Positions 18,421-26,015 of a stretch of DNA of 64,000 bases are shown one piece after another. Every line of letters begins with the position of its first letter. Positions within the stretch are counted from its first letter, which is position 1. The stretch lies in contig JAEZNO010000021.1 of assembly GCA_023441805.1 (NCBI GenBank), positions 124,001 to 188,000 on the forward strand. Reading direction: 5' to 3'. The notes beneath the pieces were generated by a model that had not been told where the DNA came from, did no database searches, and saw only the letters and a program-made list of their open reading frames with translations. The translations under genes were made by a program, and so were the position numbers. Source of the stretch: Bacteroidota bacterium (GTDB lineage Bacteria > Bacteroidota > Bacteroidia > Bacteroidales > Lentimicrobiaceae).

Positions 18421-18876
18421 TTATAATCCTGAAGAGATAAGGAAGGTGGTAGCAAAAGCAACAATAGCGTAAAGTTCAGGGAATACTGCCAATACCATTG
18501 TCTTACCAAAAACATCATAACCCTGTGCAATTGATGCAATACCGTTTGCACAGACGCGTCCTTGAACAATAGCTGAAATTAAACCCACTGTACCCAAAGC
18601 AATACCTGCTGCCAAAATGGCCATTCCTTGCAGAAGTGTCATCGAAGGATTAATAACAGATGATGAGTTAATAATAAAGAAACCGGCAAATCCATATAAT
18701 CCCTGAGTTCCCGGCAAAGCACTTAATAGCATGTAACTACCGAAAGCATCTTCTTTCTTCTTTAATGCTCCCAACGTTGCATTTCCTCCAATTACAACAC
18801 CAATTGAACTACCGGTGCCTGATAATACAACCATAAGTGCCAGACCAATATAGGCCAAAATAACAGCAGTTGTCAT
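18421..18876 (-). CDS. ntpK: V/A-type ATPase membrane rotor subunit K (proteolipid)
   Basis: The 151-residue protein has four transmembrane helices as two c-type hairpins. The ion-site residues are Leu54, Thr57 and Gln58 in ALPGTQGLYGF, Gln105 in VQGRVCANG, and Glu134 in VFPELYAIVAF. These match the Na+ ligands of Enterococcus hirae NtpK (Leu61, Thr64, Gln65, Gln110, Glu139), with the 29-residue Gln-to-Glu spacing preserved. The first hairpin has no acidic residue, so there is one carboxylate per four helices. I infer a sodium-translocating enzyme. The gene is last in the operon and has a strong Shine-Dalgarno site, fitting its high copy number in the rotor ring. Confidence 0.95.
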   Translation of the reverse strand: MTTAVILAYIGLALMVVLSGTGSSIGVVIGGNATLGALKKKEDAFGSYMLLSALPGTQGLYGFAGFFIINSSSVINPSMTLLQGMAILAAGIALGTVGLISAIVQGRVCANGIASIAQGYDVFGKTMVLAVFPELYAIVAFATTFLISSGL

Positions 18877-18885
18877 AATTTTATT

Positions 18886-18892
18886 CTCCTTT
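18886..18892 (-). promoter_or_regulatory. strong Shine-Dalgarno site for the K subunit
   Basis: The minus strand reads AAAGGAG 9 nt before the K-subunit ATG. Most genes here lack such a site. The ring subunit is needed in about ten copies per complex, so enhanced translation would balance stoichiometry. Confidence 0.7.
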
Positions 18893-18940
18893 AAATTGTT
18901 TTATTGTTTTTCTAATTAAATTCTTGTTGATTAATTATTA

Positions 18941-20710
18941 TCAATGTTTTGAAAAAGGACTGTATTTTTTCCCCCCTCCTTCAAATCCTGCATTCTTATA
19001 AAATTCTACAAATGTCAAACGCATCGGATGGACAAATGCGCCCAATCCTGATAAAGCAATATTAGCACCATGACCTACTATCATAACTATTACAAATAGT
19101 ATAGGACCTAATACCGGAACACTATCTAATAGTGGCAAAGAAATACTATTTATTACGAATCCCAAAATTCCACCTGAGGCACTTAATGCAAATAATCGAA
19201 TATACGAAAGAACATCACCAAATATCCCGGTTATTGCACTATAGAGATCCCATATCCCCTTGCCGAATCTTGAGAAGATATTTATGTCAGGATCGCTAAA
19301 AAATAGCATAAGTGCAATTCCTAAATAAATTGAGTAAAGTGCTATTGGTCCGGTGATTTTAGTCAACACCAGATCAATCACTCCTAATACTGCTATAATA
19401 ACTCCGATCAGTGATAAAGAGTACTTAAATCCAAATCGCTTCCATCTTGCATAAACCTGGATTATCATGCCATAAATAATCTGTACAAGTCCAATAATTA
19501 ATGCCAGATAGAAAACAGAAGTGTCATCAAGCATAAATTTATGGATCGGCTTAAAGAACTCAATTTCATCCATATTAAACCCCGTAATTGTCCCGGTTAC
19601 TATACCAAAAATCATAGTCCCTATTCCAAGGAACATTGCTAATGATAAGTATGGCTTAAGTGATGGTGATACTCTGTTTCTTAATATCAGACCTAAAAGG
19701 AGTAAAATTACTCCATACCCGAAATCCCCCATACAAAATCCGAAGAACATCATAAAGAAAGGTGCGAAAAATGGAGTAAGATCCATTTCCTTGTAATTCG
19801 GTAATGAAAAGATCTCTGAAATCGGTTCAAATAGCTTGGCAAACCATCCATTTTTTAATAAAATGGGTGGATTATCATTTGGTACAGATTTGTCTTTGTA
19901 ATAAATAATACCGGAATCTTTCAGATATTCTTCTAATGTAACATCACTCGTTACGGGAACGTAACCGGTTAATACGCAGATCTTCTCCTCAGCTTGTCTA
20001 TTCGTCTTAAGTTTCACTTGATGATACTGGATTTCATCCATTAACTTTTCGCGCGAATTATTTAATGACGGAATATACTTAGCAGCATAATCATCAAGTA
20101 GCATGTTTAATCCGGAGATTTCACTTTCTGTCTCTTTTAAAGAATCTCTCAACATTGCAGGAGATATCGAAGGAATCTTTATCTCATCTGCATCTATATC
20201 CAAATTGATGTCCTTCTTCTGAACAGCAACGAAATATACGTTCGACTGTTGGGTATTCACTACAATGATGTCAGGATTTTGCTGCAGGTCAGCAGAAAAA
20301 CGCCTTTCAGGTGTTATAAAAAATCGCAATGTGTAACCTGCATCATGTAATTTTTTGATCAATTCAGTAGAATAATCACCCCAGGGTTCTGCAAGGGCAA
20401 TCTCTTTCTTTAAAAGTACCGACTTATGGTTTAATTTATCAATTTGCGATTGTATATCCTTTATTTCCGCAAGAACTTCAGAACCATCTTTCTCAACTTC
20501 AGCATTGACAGGATTCACTTTTCTGTTATTCAGTGTCCTGATCATGTCAGAAAGTTGTGAATTCAGAAGTACTTTATTTCTGATCGTATCATCGACATCC
20601 TCGCGTGAAAGCGATACATCAACCACACCAAGTTGTGCAATTCTGTCAAGGAAACTATCGTATTCCTTATGATATACAATGAAGGTGTATTTATACATAG
20701 GAACTATCAT
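18941..20710 (-). CDS. ntpI: V/A-type ATPase subunit I (stator membrane subunit)
   Basis: The 589-residue subunit has an N-terminal cytosolic part of about 300 residues with coiled coils (EVLAEIKDIQSQIDKLNHKS, SISPAMLRDSLKETESEISG). A membrane part with about seven to eight helices begins at FFAPFFMMFFGFCMGDFGYG. The half-channel arginine is probably in ILSYIRLFALSASGG, and VGHGANIALSGLGAFVHPMRL is the conserved end of the family. It couples ion flow to the rotor ring and anchors the peripheral stalk. Its start overlaps the subunit D stop by 4 bp. Confidence 0.94.
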   Translation of the reverse strand: MIVPMYKYTFIVYHKEYDSFLDRIAQLGVVDVSLSREDVDDTIRNKVLLNSQLSDMIRTLNNRKVNPVNAEVEKDGSEVLAEIKDIQSQIDKLNHKSVLLKKEIALAEPWGDYSTELIKKLHDAGYTLRFFITPERRFSADLQQNPDIIVVNTQQSNVYFVAVQKKDINLDIDADEIKIPSISPAMLRDSLKETESEISGLNMLLDDYAAKYIPSLNNSREKLMDEIQYHQVKLKTNRQAEEKICVLTGYVPVTSDVTLEEYLKDSGIIYYKDKSVPNDNPPILLKNGWFAKLFEPISEIFSLPNYKEMDLTPFFAPFFMMFFGFCMGDFGYGVILLLLGLILRNRVSPSLKPYLSLAMFLGIGTMIFGIVTGTITGFNMDEIEFFKPIHKFMLDDTSVFYLALIIGLVQIIYGMIIQVYARWKRFGFKYSLSLIGVIIAVLGVIDLVLTKITGPIALYSIYLGIALMLFFSDPDINIFSRFGKGIWDLYSAITGIFGDVLSYIRLFALSASGGILGFVINSISLPLLDSVPVLGPILFVIVMIVGHGANIALSGLGAFVHPMRLTFVEFYKNAGFEGGGKKYSPFSKH

Positions 20711-21306
20711 ACCAATACCTCCGATGCTTTACGATTCTTAACTATCTTCTGTGCTGATTTAGAAAGATTTTCCTCGTCCTCCATAAATCTCTTTATTTTA
20801 CGTATTGCTTCCTCATAACCCGGAATCTGCACTTTCTCATAAAGGTTGACTTTCTGAGTTGTTTTCCGTCGGGCATGATCAAGTAATTGCATAGTCCTGA
20901 AGTAAAATTCACTTTCTATCCCAACTTTAGCAAGCTCCTTAACTATGTTTATTCCTTGTGGTATCCACGAAGGACTATTGTAAAGGCTGTATTCTCCAAT
21001 TTTGAACTTTACTTCATTTAATATTGGAATTCTTACTCCGGCGATTTTCTTTATTGACAGATCAACATCTTCGATTTTAACCAGGTTATTATCAAATTCA
21101 TTCCATAAACCTGCCATCGAACGATATTTTACTACACTCTCTTCAATCTGCCGCTGAGATTTAAGTGAGGCATCTTTTGCCTTCTTAACTTCCATTCTGA
21201 GAGCCGATTCCTTATTCTTAATTGTCGGCAATGCTCTCACACGGACCCTAAGCTGCTTATTTAATTCCTGAAGAGATGTCTTATTATATTGAAATTTAAT
21301 AGCCAT
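20707..21306 (-). CDS. ntpD: V/A-type ATPase subunit D (central stalk)
   Basis: The 199-residue coiled-coil subunit forms the rotating axle inside the A3B3 head. I chose the ATG at 21306 (MAIKFQYNKTSLQELNKQL), since it matches family starts; a longer in-frame form would overlap the subunit B gene. The long N-terminal and C-terminal helices (SALRMEVKKAKDASLKSQRQ, RRKTTQKVNLYEKVQIPGYE) are typical, including the RRTTQRVN-like block. It lies 55 bp after subunit B and overlaps subunit I by 4 bp. Confidence 0.93.
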   Translation of the reverse strand: MAIKFQYNKTSLQELNKQLRVRVRALPTIKNKESALRMEVKKAKDASLKSQRQIEESVVKYRSMAGLWNEFDNNLVKIEDVDLSIKKIAGVRIPILNEVKFKIGEYSLYNSPSWIPQGINIVKELAKVGIESEFYFRTMQLLDHARRKTTQKVNLYEKVQIPGYEEAIRKIKRFMEDEENLSKSAQKIVKNRKASEVLV

Positions 21307-21361
21307 TACTATTTTAAATTTTAATGCCATATGACTCGATAGAATCAAATAGCTGTTTGGA

Positions 21362-22684
21362 TTATTCCTGTGGCCAATACTTATCCACAAACTCTTGCTT
21401 TATTCCTACCTCAGCCTTACTAAAATGCTTGCCAAACAATTTCCATGCTTCGTCAAGCATTTGATTTGTATCGATGTTAACATCAATGGCGAGTAATGAC
21501 TTCGAATATTCCCTTGCAAACTGCATAGTTCTTTCGTCATACGCAGTAAGATCAAATCCATTCTCAAGTTTAGTTCTTGCATTAGCTGCATCAGCGTACA
21601 AACGCACTGCTGCATTCATTACCTGTGGATGATCAGCCCGGGTTTGTTTACCGATAACCAGTTGTTTTAATCTCGATAATGAACGGAATGGATCAATAAT
21701 AACTTTGCCGATATCCGAATCTCTTCTGAGGAATAATTGTCCCTCAGTGATATATCCGGTGTTATCAGGAATTGAGTGTGTGATATCTCCGCTCGAAAGG
21801 GTTGTTACTGCTATAATTGTAATAGATCCGCCTTCAGGGAACTGAACTGCCTTTTCATAGATCTTTGCAAGATCACTATAGAGTGATCCGGGCATACTAT
21901 CTTTTGATGGAATCTGATCCATTCTGTTTGATACAATACTTAAAGCATCAGCATAGAGTGTCATATCAGTCAAAAGTACCAATACAGTTTCCTTCTTGTC
22001 AAAAGCAAAATACTCAGCCGCCGTCAATGCCATATCAGGTACTAGCAATCGTTCAACCGGAGGGTTTTCAGTAGTATTTACAAAACTGATAATTCTATCA
22101 AGAGCTCCGGCATTATCAAAGACGTTCTTAAAATATAAGTAATCGTCATTTGTCAGCCCCATTCCTCCGAGAATAATCTTATCAGCTTTAGCTCTCAGAG
22201 CTACCATTGCCATTACCTGATTATATGGCTGATCAGGATCTGCAAAGAATGGTATCTTCTGTCCTGTAACCAAAGTATTATTCAAATCTATACCGGCTAT
22301 ACCGGTAGCAATCAATTGTGAAGGTTGTAAGCGTCGAACCGGATTAACCGAAGGGCCCCCAATTTCACGCTCTTCGCCCTGAATTTCAGGACCTCCGTCT
22401 ATTGGCTGTCCATATGCGTTAAAGAAACGACCAGCCAAATCTTCACTTACTTTCAGCATTGGTGGTCTTCCAAGAAATGTTACTTCAGCATTTGTAGGTA
22501 TTCCTTCTGTGCCTGAAAAAACCTGCAGTGTTACAGTGTTATCATTAATTTTAACCACCTGTGCAAGCCTTCCGTTAACTTCTGCCATTTCATCATATCC
22601 TACTCCGGTTGCCTGTAATGAACATGTGGCCTTAGTAATCTGAGTTATCTTGGTGTATATCTTTTTAAATGATGTAGTTTCCAT
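21362..22684 (-). CDS. ntpB: V/A-type ATPase subunit B (non-catalytic head)
   Basis: The 440-residue protein has the beta-barrel N terminus (GRLAQVVKINDNTVTLQVF), the central nucleotide-fold domain without a functional P-loop (QKIPFFADPDQPYNQVMA), and the family marks DMTLYADAL and the arginine-finger region MPGSLYSDLAKIYEKA. It alternates with subunit A in the hexameric head and contributes to nucleotide sites. Its ATG overlaps the subunit A stop by one base (TAATG). Confidence 0.95.
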   Translation of the reverse strand: METTSFKKIYTKITQITKATCSLQATGVGYDEMAEVNGRLAQVVKINDNTVTLQVFSGTEGIPTNAEVTFLGRPPMLKVSEDLAGRFFNAYGQPIDGGPEIQGEEREIGGPSVNPVRRLQPSQLIATGIAGIDLNNTLVTGQKIPFFADPDQPYNQVMAMVALRAKADKIILGGMGLTNDDYLYFKNVFDNAGALDRIISFVNTTENPPVERLLVPDMALTAAEYFAFDKKETVLVLLTDMTLYADALSIVSNRMDQIPSKDSMPGSLYSDLAKIYEKAVQFPEGGSITIIAVTTLSSGDITHSIPDNTGYITEGQLFLRRDSDIGKVIIDPFRSLSRLKQLVIGKQTRADHPQVMNAAVRLYADAANARTKLENGFDLTAYDERTMQFAREYSKSLLAIDVNIDTNQMLDEAWKLFGKHFSKAEVGIKQEFVDKYWPQE

Positions 22685-24453
22685 TATGCAGCTTTCCTTT
22701 CGTTTAGAATGGACATTAATTCCTTTTCAAAATTGTTGAACTGGTCTGATTTGAATTCCGAATAGTTCATTTGTTTGAGGGTATTTATTATCCTCTTAAA
22801 ATATGGATTCACTTCCTCAAATGATTCAAATTCTATTTGTGCTCTGCAGATATCCAAGACCAGGTTTAGCATATATTCCTGTCTCTTTAGAGGTGATGAG
22901 CTATCGATTTTATCAAACGCATCCTGCTGAAGTATGATAAAGTCAATTACCTCTGATCTCCAATATCTTAGATGGTAATCTAAAGGTACACCATCATCTC
23001 CAAGGATGTTTATCTGCTCATTAGCTTCTCTTCCTCTGAGGAGAAAGTTCTTCGTTTCTTCAACTTTATTTGTCCATTCATCTGAGATATGCTCAGAAAG
23101 ATATTCCTGTACTTCAGAATACTCTAAGTACTTCGAGTAACTGTCGATAGGATCAACTGCAGGATACCTCTTACTATCAGCACGTTGTTGTGATAAAGCA
23201 TAGAAGCATCGTGCTGCTTTTTTAGTCGATTCAGTCACCGGTTCTTTTAGGTTACCACCTGCAGGTGAAACAGTTCCAATAAAAGTAATTGAACCTGTGG
23301 CACCATTATTTAATGTTACATAACCTGCTCTTGCATAGAAGTTACTGATGATAGCGGGCAAATCCATTGGGAATGCATCAGGACCCGGAAGTTCTTCCAT
23401 CCTGTTTGACATTTCACGTAAAGCCTGAGCCCATCTTGATGTAGAGTCGGCCAAAAGCAATACTTTGAGTCCCATTGATCTGTAGTATTCACCTATTGTC
23501 ATTGCCGTATATACTGAAGCTTCACGTGCTGCAACAGGCATATTTGATGTGTTAGCGATAATTGTAGTACGCTCAATTAGTTTTCGACCTGTTCTTGGGT
23601 CATCCAGGTGTGGAAATTCATAAAATATTTCCACCACTTCATTAGCTCGTTCACCACATGCAGCTACAATAATCAAATCAGCATCTGCCTGACGGGATAA
23701 TGCGTGCTGAAGTACTGTTTTGCCTGATCCAAACGGGCCCGGGATAAATCCTGTACCACCTTCTACAATTGGATTAAGGGTATCGATGATTCTTATACCG
23801 GTTTCCATTAATTTAAATGGACGTGGTTTTTCTTTATAAGCACGTACCGCTAACTTAACCGGGAAATTTTGAACCATAGTCAATGGAATTTCCTTACCAT
23901 TTTCGTCAGTAACAATAGCAATTGTTTCATTGATATTGTACTTACCTGCTTCGGCAAGCCATTTCACTTTATAAGTCCCTTCGAACTTAAAAGGTACCAT
24001 GATCTTGTGATTGATCCAGTTCTCTTTGACCTCACCTAACCATGATCCGGCAATGACAGAATCACCAATTCTTGCCAGAGGTGTATAATCCCAAAGCACT
24101 TCATCATTCAATGCCTGTGTATATTCACCCCTCTTCAGGAAGGTACCTTCCATCTTGTCAAGATCATGCTGCAATCCATCATAATTACGTGAAAGAATTC
24201 CTGGGCCAAGTGTAACTTCCAACATGTGACCTTCGAATTCAACAGAATCGCCTACTTTCAATCCACGTGTGCTTTCAAATACCTGAACGTAAGCAACATT
24301 GCCCAATACCTTAATAACTTCAGCCATCAGTTTTACACCTGACAGATTAATATAGCATATCTCATTTTGTGAAACTGGGCCATTAACAGCAACCATTACA
24401 AGGTTTGCAATAATTCCGGACACAACTCCGGTAGTCTTTTTATTGTTTTCCAT
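22684..24453 (-). CDS. ntpA: V/A-type ATPase catalytic subunit A
   Basis: The 589-residue catalytic subunit has the P-loop GPFGSGKTVLQ, the non-homologous insert before it (WPVKRPR-like region here as NFPVKLAVRAYKEKPRPFK), the catalytic Glu in ACGERANEVVEIFYEFP, the Walker B segment LKVLLLADSTSRWAQALRE, and GPDAFPMDLPAIISNFYARAG. These distinguish A from B and from F-type beta. It overlaps the DUF2764 gene by 14 bp. Direction of catalysis is not decided by sequence; many bacterial V-ATPases pump ions by ATP hydrolysis. Confidence 0.97.
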   Translation of the reverse strand: MENNKKTTGVVSGIIANLVMVAVNGPVSQNEICYINLSGVKLMAEVIKVLGNVAYVQVFESTRGLKVGDSVEFEGHMLEVTLGPGILSRNYDGLQHDLDKMEGTFLKRGEYTQALNDEVLWDYTPLARIGDSVIAGSWLGEVKENWINHKIMVPFKFEGTYKVKWLAEAGKYNINETIAIVTDENGKEIPLTMVQNFPVKLAVRAYKEKPRPFKLMETGIRIIDTLNPIVEGGTGFIPGPFGSGKTVLQHALSRQADADLIIVAACGERANEVVEIFYEFPHLDDPRTGRKLIERTTIIANTSNMPVAAREASVYTAMTIGEYYRSMGLKVLLLADSTSRWAQALREMSNRMEELPGPDAFPMDLPAIISNFYARAGYVTLNNGATGSITFIGTVSPAGGNLKEPVTESTKKAARCFYALSQQRADSKRYPAVDPIDSYSKYLEYSEVQEYLSEHISDEWTNKVEETKNFLLRGREANEQINILGDDGVPLDYHLRYWRSEVIDFIILQQDAFDKIDSSSPLKRQEYMLNLVLDICRAQIEFESFEEVNPYFKRIINTLKQMNYSEFKSDQFNNFEKELMSILNERKAA

Positions 24454-25312
24454 CTTTTAAAGAAAATTCATTTGGGAAATCATAACCTGATTGTAAATCA
24501 CCAAGTAAGCGGCGGAATAATTCTTCACCTGTCTTGGGATCTAATTTTAGCCAACGTTCTATGATCATTATCTTGATCATGTAACTGATTATGACTTCTA
24601 TAGAAAAATAATTGAAGATATTCATTTCATCAAGGACTGACCACTTTAATTGGTCAATTCCTTTTTCCCTTAAAGCTATATCAGTATTCTCTGATAACTG
24701 TGCAACTCTTTCAAAATATGGCCATTCGGCTGCATCGCCAACATCTCTTCCAGTCTTTTGACGAAGTGCTCTAACGACATTTGTATTGCCCAACAATTCG
24801 TTTTCATAAGGAAGGTTAAATTGCTGAGCCGTATTAAATATCAGTAAGTTCTTGAGATTCAGTTCAAACTCGAACCAATTTTTAAGGAACCTGTTTTTTA
24901 ATTCCAGTGCATCTCTGTAATAAAGATCGGTAAGCTCATTCTCAAATGATATCTCCGCGCGCCTGTCTTCGCTTAGAGTATTTTTTATAAACTCCTTTAA
25001 ATAAGGTTTCACATTTGATTTCTCATCAAATACATTTTTATCAGGAGTTTTTACTTCCATTATTGCTAATTCAAGTTCCTCCTTACTGTATATCCCTGCA
25101 GTATTCCATCCTCTGTCATTCGGTTGGAGGAGTGAGAGCAGGTTCGAATTATCGAAGGGAAGAAATAGCCATTCAATCAGGGCGTAATCACTCTTGTTGA
25201 GTTCTGACTTGAGATACTCTCTGAATTCGATACTTCCAAATTGAAGTTTTCCCTGATCTATAGAAAGATCAGGTAGCCCTGCTACCAGGTAATAATAATT
25301 ATGTGCACCCAT
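24440..25312 (-). CDS. DUF2764 protein, probable C-like subunit of the V-ATPase
   Basis: The 290-residue protein begins MGAHNYYYLVAGLPDLSID, typical of DUF2764, and is mainly helical. It lies between subunits E and A, overlapping both, in place of the C subunit found in archaeal and Enterococcus operons. A shared position and similar size suggest that it docks the central stalk to the ring. This is known gene order in Bacteroidota and Chlamydiae, while the function is inference. A conserved Asp/Arg-rich block (RALRQKTGRDVGDAAEWPYF) may be diagnostic. Confidence 0.87.
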   Translation of the reverse strand: MGAHNYYYLVAGLPDLSIDQGKLQFGSIEFREYLKSELNKSDYALIEWLFLPFDNSNLLSLLQPNDRGWNTAGIYSKEELELAIMEVKTPDKNVFDEKSNVKPYLKEFIKNTLSEDRRAEISFENELTDLYYRDALELKNRFLKNWFEFELNLKNLLIFNTAQQFNLPYENELLGNTNVVRALRQKTGRDVGDAAEWPYFERVAQLSENTDIALREKGIDQLKWSVLDEMNIFNYFSIEVIISYMIKIMIIERWLKLDPKTGEELFRRLLGDLQSGYDFPNEFSLKDGKQ

Positions 25313-25911
25313 TATTTTTCGTCGAACAGTAGTTGGATAGTTTTAGGGCGCATGAATCCTTTGAAGTAGTTAGCAAAATCCTCGTCCGTAAAACTAATAA
25401 TATAATTCTCGCCCTTAGGACTAATCCTAAATCCCGATTTTACATTTCCATCAAAAGTGATCTCTGTACCTTTTGCCAGCTCAGATTTTGAAATATCATT
25501 AAAGTATTTAGCGATATTCTCTTTTTCTTTCTCAGGCAAAATTAATTCAACCTGATTATTGAAGTTACCGGCAATCTTCATAATCAGTGAACCAACGAAT
25601 TCCTTCTCTTTTAGAACATCTCTAACAGGCTTTTCGATGGAATTGACTAATACCATTTCGGTAATCTCCTGTTTCAGTTTACTGATGGCCTGCTTAGAAG
25701 CAAGTTTTATTTCCGATTCTGTATTCCGTTTTATTTCTTTAGCATTCTCATTAGCTTTAGAGATAATTTCAGAAGCCTCCATTTGTGCTTTCCGGATAAT
25801 TCCATCAGCTTCTTTTTGTGCGTTGTTTAATATTTCTACTGCGTCGGATTTCGCTTTCTCGATCCCTTCAGAGTATATCTTTTCAGTGAGTTCACGGAGT
25901 TTGTTTTCCAT
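25312..25911 (-). CDS. ntpE: V/A-type ATPase subunit E (peripheral stalk)
   Basis: The 199-residue subunit has a long N-terminal helix with heptad character (ADGIIRKAQMEASEIISKAN, AKEIKRNTESEIKLASKQA), followed by a globular C-terminal head-binding domain. I chose the ATG at 25911 (MENKLRELTEKIYSEGIEKA), the usual start; an ATG 21 bp earlier is also in frame. It is first in the operon and follows a good promoter. No separate G/H partner gene, which normally pairs with E in the stalk, is visible in the operon. Confidence 0.92.
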   Translation of the reverse strand: MENKLRELTEKIYSEGIEKAKSDAVEILNNAQKEADGIIRKAQMEASEIISKANENAKEIKRNTESEIKLASKQAISKLKQEITEMVLVNSIEKPVRDVLKEKEFVGSLIMKIAGNFNNQVELILPEKEKENIAKYFNDISKSELAKGTEITFDGNVKSGFRISPKGENYIISFTDEDFANYFKGFMRPKTIQLLFDEK

Positions 25912-25945
25912 AGTAATAAATCTTTTTTGCAATAAATAAGTAGGC

Positions 25946-25975
25946 CAAAATTAGGCAAAATTTGCCTGCAATCAA
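25946..25975 (-). promoter_or_regulatory. V-ATPase operon promoter with a palindrome in the spacer
   Basis: On the minus strand a -33 TTG (25973-25975) is followed after 19 bp by TAATTTTG (25946-25953), a full match to the Bacteroidota TAnnTTTG element. The predicted start lies about 25940, just before subunit E. The spacer holds AGGCAAA-A-TTTGCCT (25953-25967), a perfect 7-bp inverted repeat that could be an operator. Confidence 0.6.
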
Positions 25976-26015
25976 CAACTTTGCAGACAAATTGTTAATC
26001 GATTAACAAAAAAAA

